Assembly (NCBI GenBank): GCA_905215555.1
Contig: CAJMQU010000012.1
Location: forward strand, 1-64,000
From: an uncultured bacterium
GTDB taxonomy: Bacteria; Bacteroidota; Bacteroidia; Bacteroidales; Bacteroidaceae
Direction of reading: 5' to 3'
Length of the DNA: 64,000 nt
The stretch's first letter is position 1; every line of letters starts with the position of its first letter. Of the stretch, positions 62,663-64,000 are shown piece after piece. The notes beneath the pieces are model-generated. The model had not been told where the DNA came from. It was given only the letters and a program-made list of their open reading frames with translations, and did no database searches. The position numbers and the translations under genes were made by a program.

Positions 62663-64000
62663 TAATGAAATTTCAGTCCCATCTTTTCGGCACGTTGCAA
62701 CATAAAAGTACGCGCAGCCTCATATTCATTGGGGATTACTCCATCCAGAATAGCATCTTTAATAGCACTTTTCAAAGCTCCTACCTGCCGGCAAGGCCCC
62801 AAATTGAAGGTCTTCATGATTTCCTCCCCACTGATAGGCGGCTGGAAATTACGAACACGGTCACGCTCTTCCAGGTCTTTCAGTTTCTGGCGCACCAGTT
62901 GGAAGTTATTCAGGAAGCGTTGCTTACGCTCCACATTTTTAGAAGTAATGTCAGCCTCACACAATGTCATCAAGTCATCAATGTCATCTCCGGCTTCAAA
63001 AAGCAGACGGCGGACGGCAGAGTCAGTCACCACATCATCAGCTATCACGATAGGCCGCATGTGCAGGCTCACCTGTTTCTGCACGTATTTCATCTTCTCA
63101 TTCATCGGCAGTTTCATCTTCCGGAAGATTTCGGGTACCATCTTCTCACCAATGAAGTTATGGTTATGAAAGGTCCATCCTGCCCGCGGCTCCCAACGCT
63201 TGGTAACCGGTTTCGCTATATCGTGCAGCAAGGCAGCCCAACGCAACCAGAGGTTATCCGTCTTGCGGCTGATATTGTCCAACACTTCCAAAGTATGATA
63301 AAAATTATCCTTATGGGCTCTCCCGTTGCGGGTTTCCACTCCTTGCAAAGCCACAAGTTCTGGGAAAATAAGTGATAACAAGCCGGAGCGGTCCAAATCG
63401 ATAAACCCTTTGGAGGGCACGGGCGAAAGCAATATTTTATTGAGTTCGTCCGCTATGCGTTCTTTAGATATGATGGAAATACGCTCACGATTGCGGCACA
63501 AAGACTCGAACGTGGCATCATCAATGTAAAAGTTCAGTTGGGTAGCAAAGCGGATGCAACGCATCATGCGCAGAGGGTCGTCGCTGAATGTGATATCCGG
63601 GTCGAGGGGAGTCCGGATCGTTTTTTCTTTCAGGTCTTCTATACCGCCGAAGGGGTCCACCAATTCTCCGAAGCGTGTCCGGTTCAGGCAGACAGCCAAT
63701 GCATTGATAGTGAAATCACGCCGGTTCTGGTCATCCTCCAACGTGCCGTCTTCAACGATAGGTTTACGGGAGTCACGTTGATAAGACTCTTTGCGTGCGC
63801 CTACAAACTCAACTTCCGTCCCGTGATATTTCACTTGTGCAGTACCGAAATTCTTGAATACAGCTACGTGTGCCCCACGTCCCAGGCGTTTTCCCAATGC
63901 TTCTGCCATTTCTATACCACTGCCAACCACCACAACATCAATGTCCTTCGACGGACGTTGCAGGAATATATCACGCACATATCCCCCCACTGCATAACAT
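62662..64000 (-). CDS. cca: CCA-adding tRNA nucleotidyltransferase with HD domain (5' end outside window)
   Basis: At least 445 residues are visible, read leftward from beyond the window: the reading frame is open at 64000 as CYAVGGYVRDIF, so the true start lies upstream and the GTG at 63990 is not needed. N-terminal nucleotidyltransferase with the GGYVRD loop and DIDVVVVG metal Asp pair, RRDFTINALA, the neck region DPLRMMRCIRFA, and an HD domain around LLHDIAKP (residues numbered from the fragment about 240-250). It adds CCA to tRNA 3' ends in the cytoplasm. Confidence 0.9.
   Translation of the reverse strand, partial: CYAVGGYVRDIFLQRPSKDIDVVVVGSGIEMAEALGKRLGRGAHVAVFKNFGTAQVKYHGTEVEFVGARKESYQRDSRKPIVEDGTLEDDQNRRDFTINALAVCLNRTRFGELVDPFGGIEDLKEKTIRTPLDPDITFSDDPLRMMRCIRFATQLNFYIDDATFESLCRNRERISIISKERIADELNKILLSPVPSKGFIDLDRSGLLSLIFPELVALQGVETRNGRAHKDNFYHTLEVLDNISRKTDNLWLRWAALLHDIAKPVTKRWEPRAGWTFHNHNFIGEKMVPEIFRKMKLPMNEKMKYVQKQVSLHMRPIVIADDVVTDSAVRRLLFEAGDDIDDLMTLCEADITSKNVERKQRFLNNFQLVRQKLKDLEERDRVRNFQPPISGEEIMKTFNLGPCRQVGALKSAIKDAILDGVIPNEYEAARTFMLQRAEKMGLKFH

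Overview
The window is a stretch of a Bacteroides (order Bacteroidales) chromosome. The evidence is the TAnnTTTG -7 promoter boxes without good Shine-Dalgarno sites, a UpxY-led capsule locus behind an invertible promoter, a hybrid two-component regulator, the smalltalk/HU/DUF4248/DUF3987/VirE gene set, and a PiT phosphate carrier with a PhoU-like tail. No rRNA, tRNA, CRISPR array or insertion sequence was seen.

Layout. 1-5959: start of a glutamate dehydrogenase gene, a secreted prolyl oligopeptidase, then a GH9 glycosidase and a secreted ThuA-domain protein. 6264-36078: a capsular polysaccharide (CPS) locus of about 30 kb. It opens with a tyrosine recombinase whose last bases form one arm of an 18-bp inverted repeat (7478-7495 and 7789-7806). 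The arms enclose a 293-bp AT-rich segment whose best promoter points left, away from the capsule genes, so the sequenced state looks OFF. Then come UpxY, an undecaprenyl-phosphate sugar-phosphate transferase, Wza-like and Wzc-like export proteins and a PHP phosphatase. A leftward module (VirE-N, DUF3987, DUF4248, HU-like, smalltalk, amidase; 13576-17873) interrupts the rightward operon. After it come a conserved hypothetical gene, a zeta-type toxin pair, RmlC, and a visibly more AT-rich block. That block holds a Wzx flippase, a Wzy polymerase, five or six glycosyltransferase domains (one fused to a nitroreductase), two pyruvyl-transferase-family proteins, two acyltransferase-3 proteins, a hexapeptide acyltransferase and a MenD-like thiamine-diphosphate enzyme. 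A 17-bp hairpin ends the locus.

36136-44904: a leftward amino-sugar catabolic cluster (hybrid two-component regulator, ROK kinase, NagB-like deaminase, MFS sugar carrier, GH18-ThuA fusion). 45027-64000: housekeeping and Bacteroidetes-typical genes. These are a receiver/PEP-pyruvate-binding protein, two metallophosphoesterases, MenA, RmlB and RmlA, Ppk1 with a PiT phosphate carrier, a WD40-like/OmpA-like protein paired with a TPR-CARDB-caspase protein, and a CCA-adding enzyme cut by the window end.

How it works together: RmlA and RmlB (50071-52119) and RmlC (inside the CPS locus) supply a dTDP-deoxysugar; RmlD is not in the window. The capsule genes build a repeat unit on undecaprenyl phosphate, decorate it with acyl and perhaps pyruvyl groups, flip and polymerise it, and export it through Wza/Wzc. 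The recombinase sets the promoter orientation and UpxY should let polymerase read through the long operon. The points most worth a second look are the invertible promoter in its apparent OFF state, the antisense module inside the operon, the GT2-nitroreductase fusion, the MenD-like enzyme, and the WD40-like/caspase pair.
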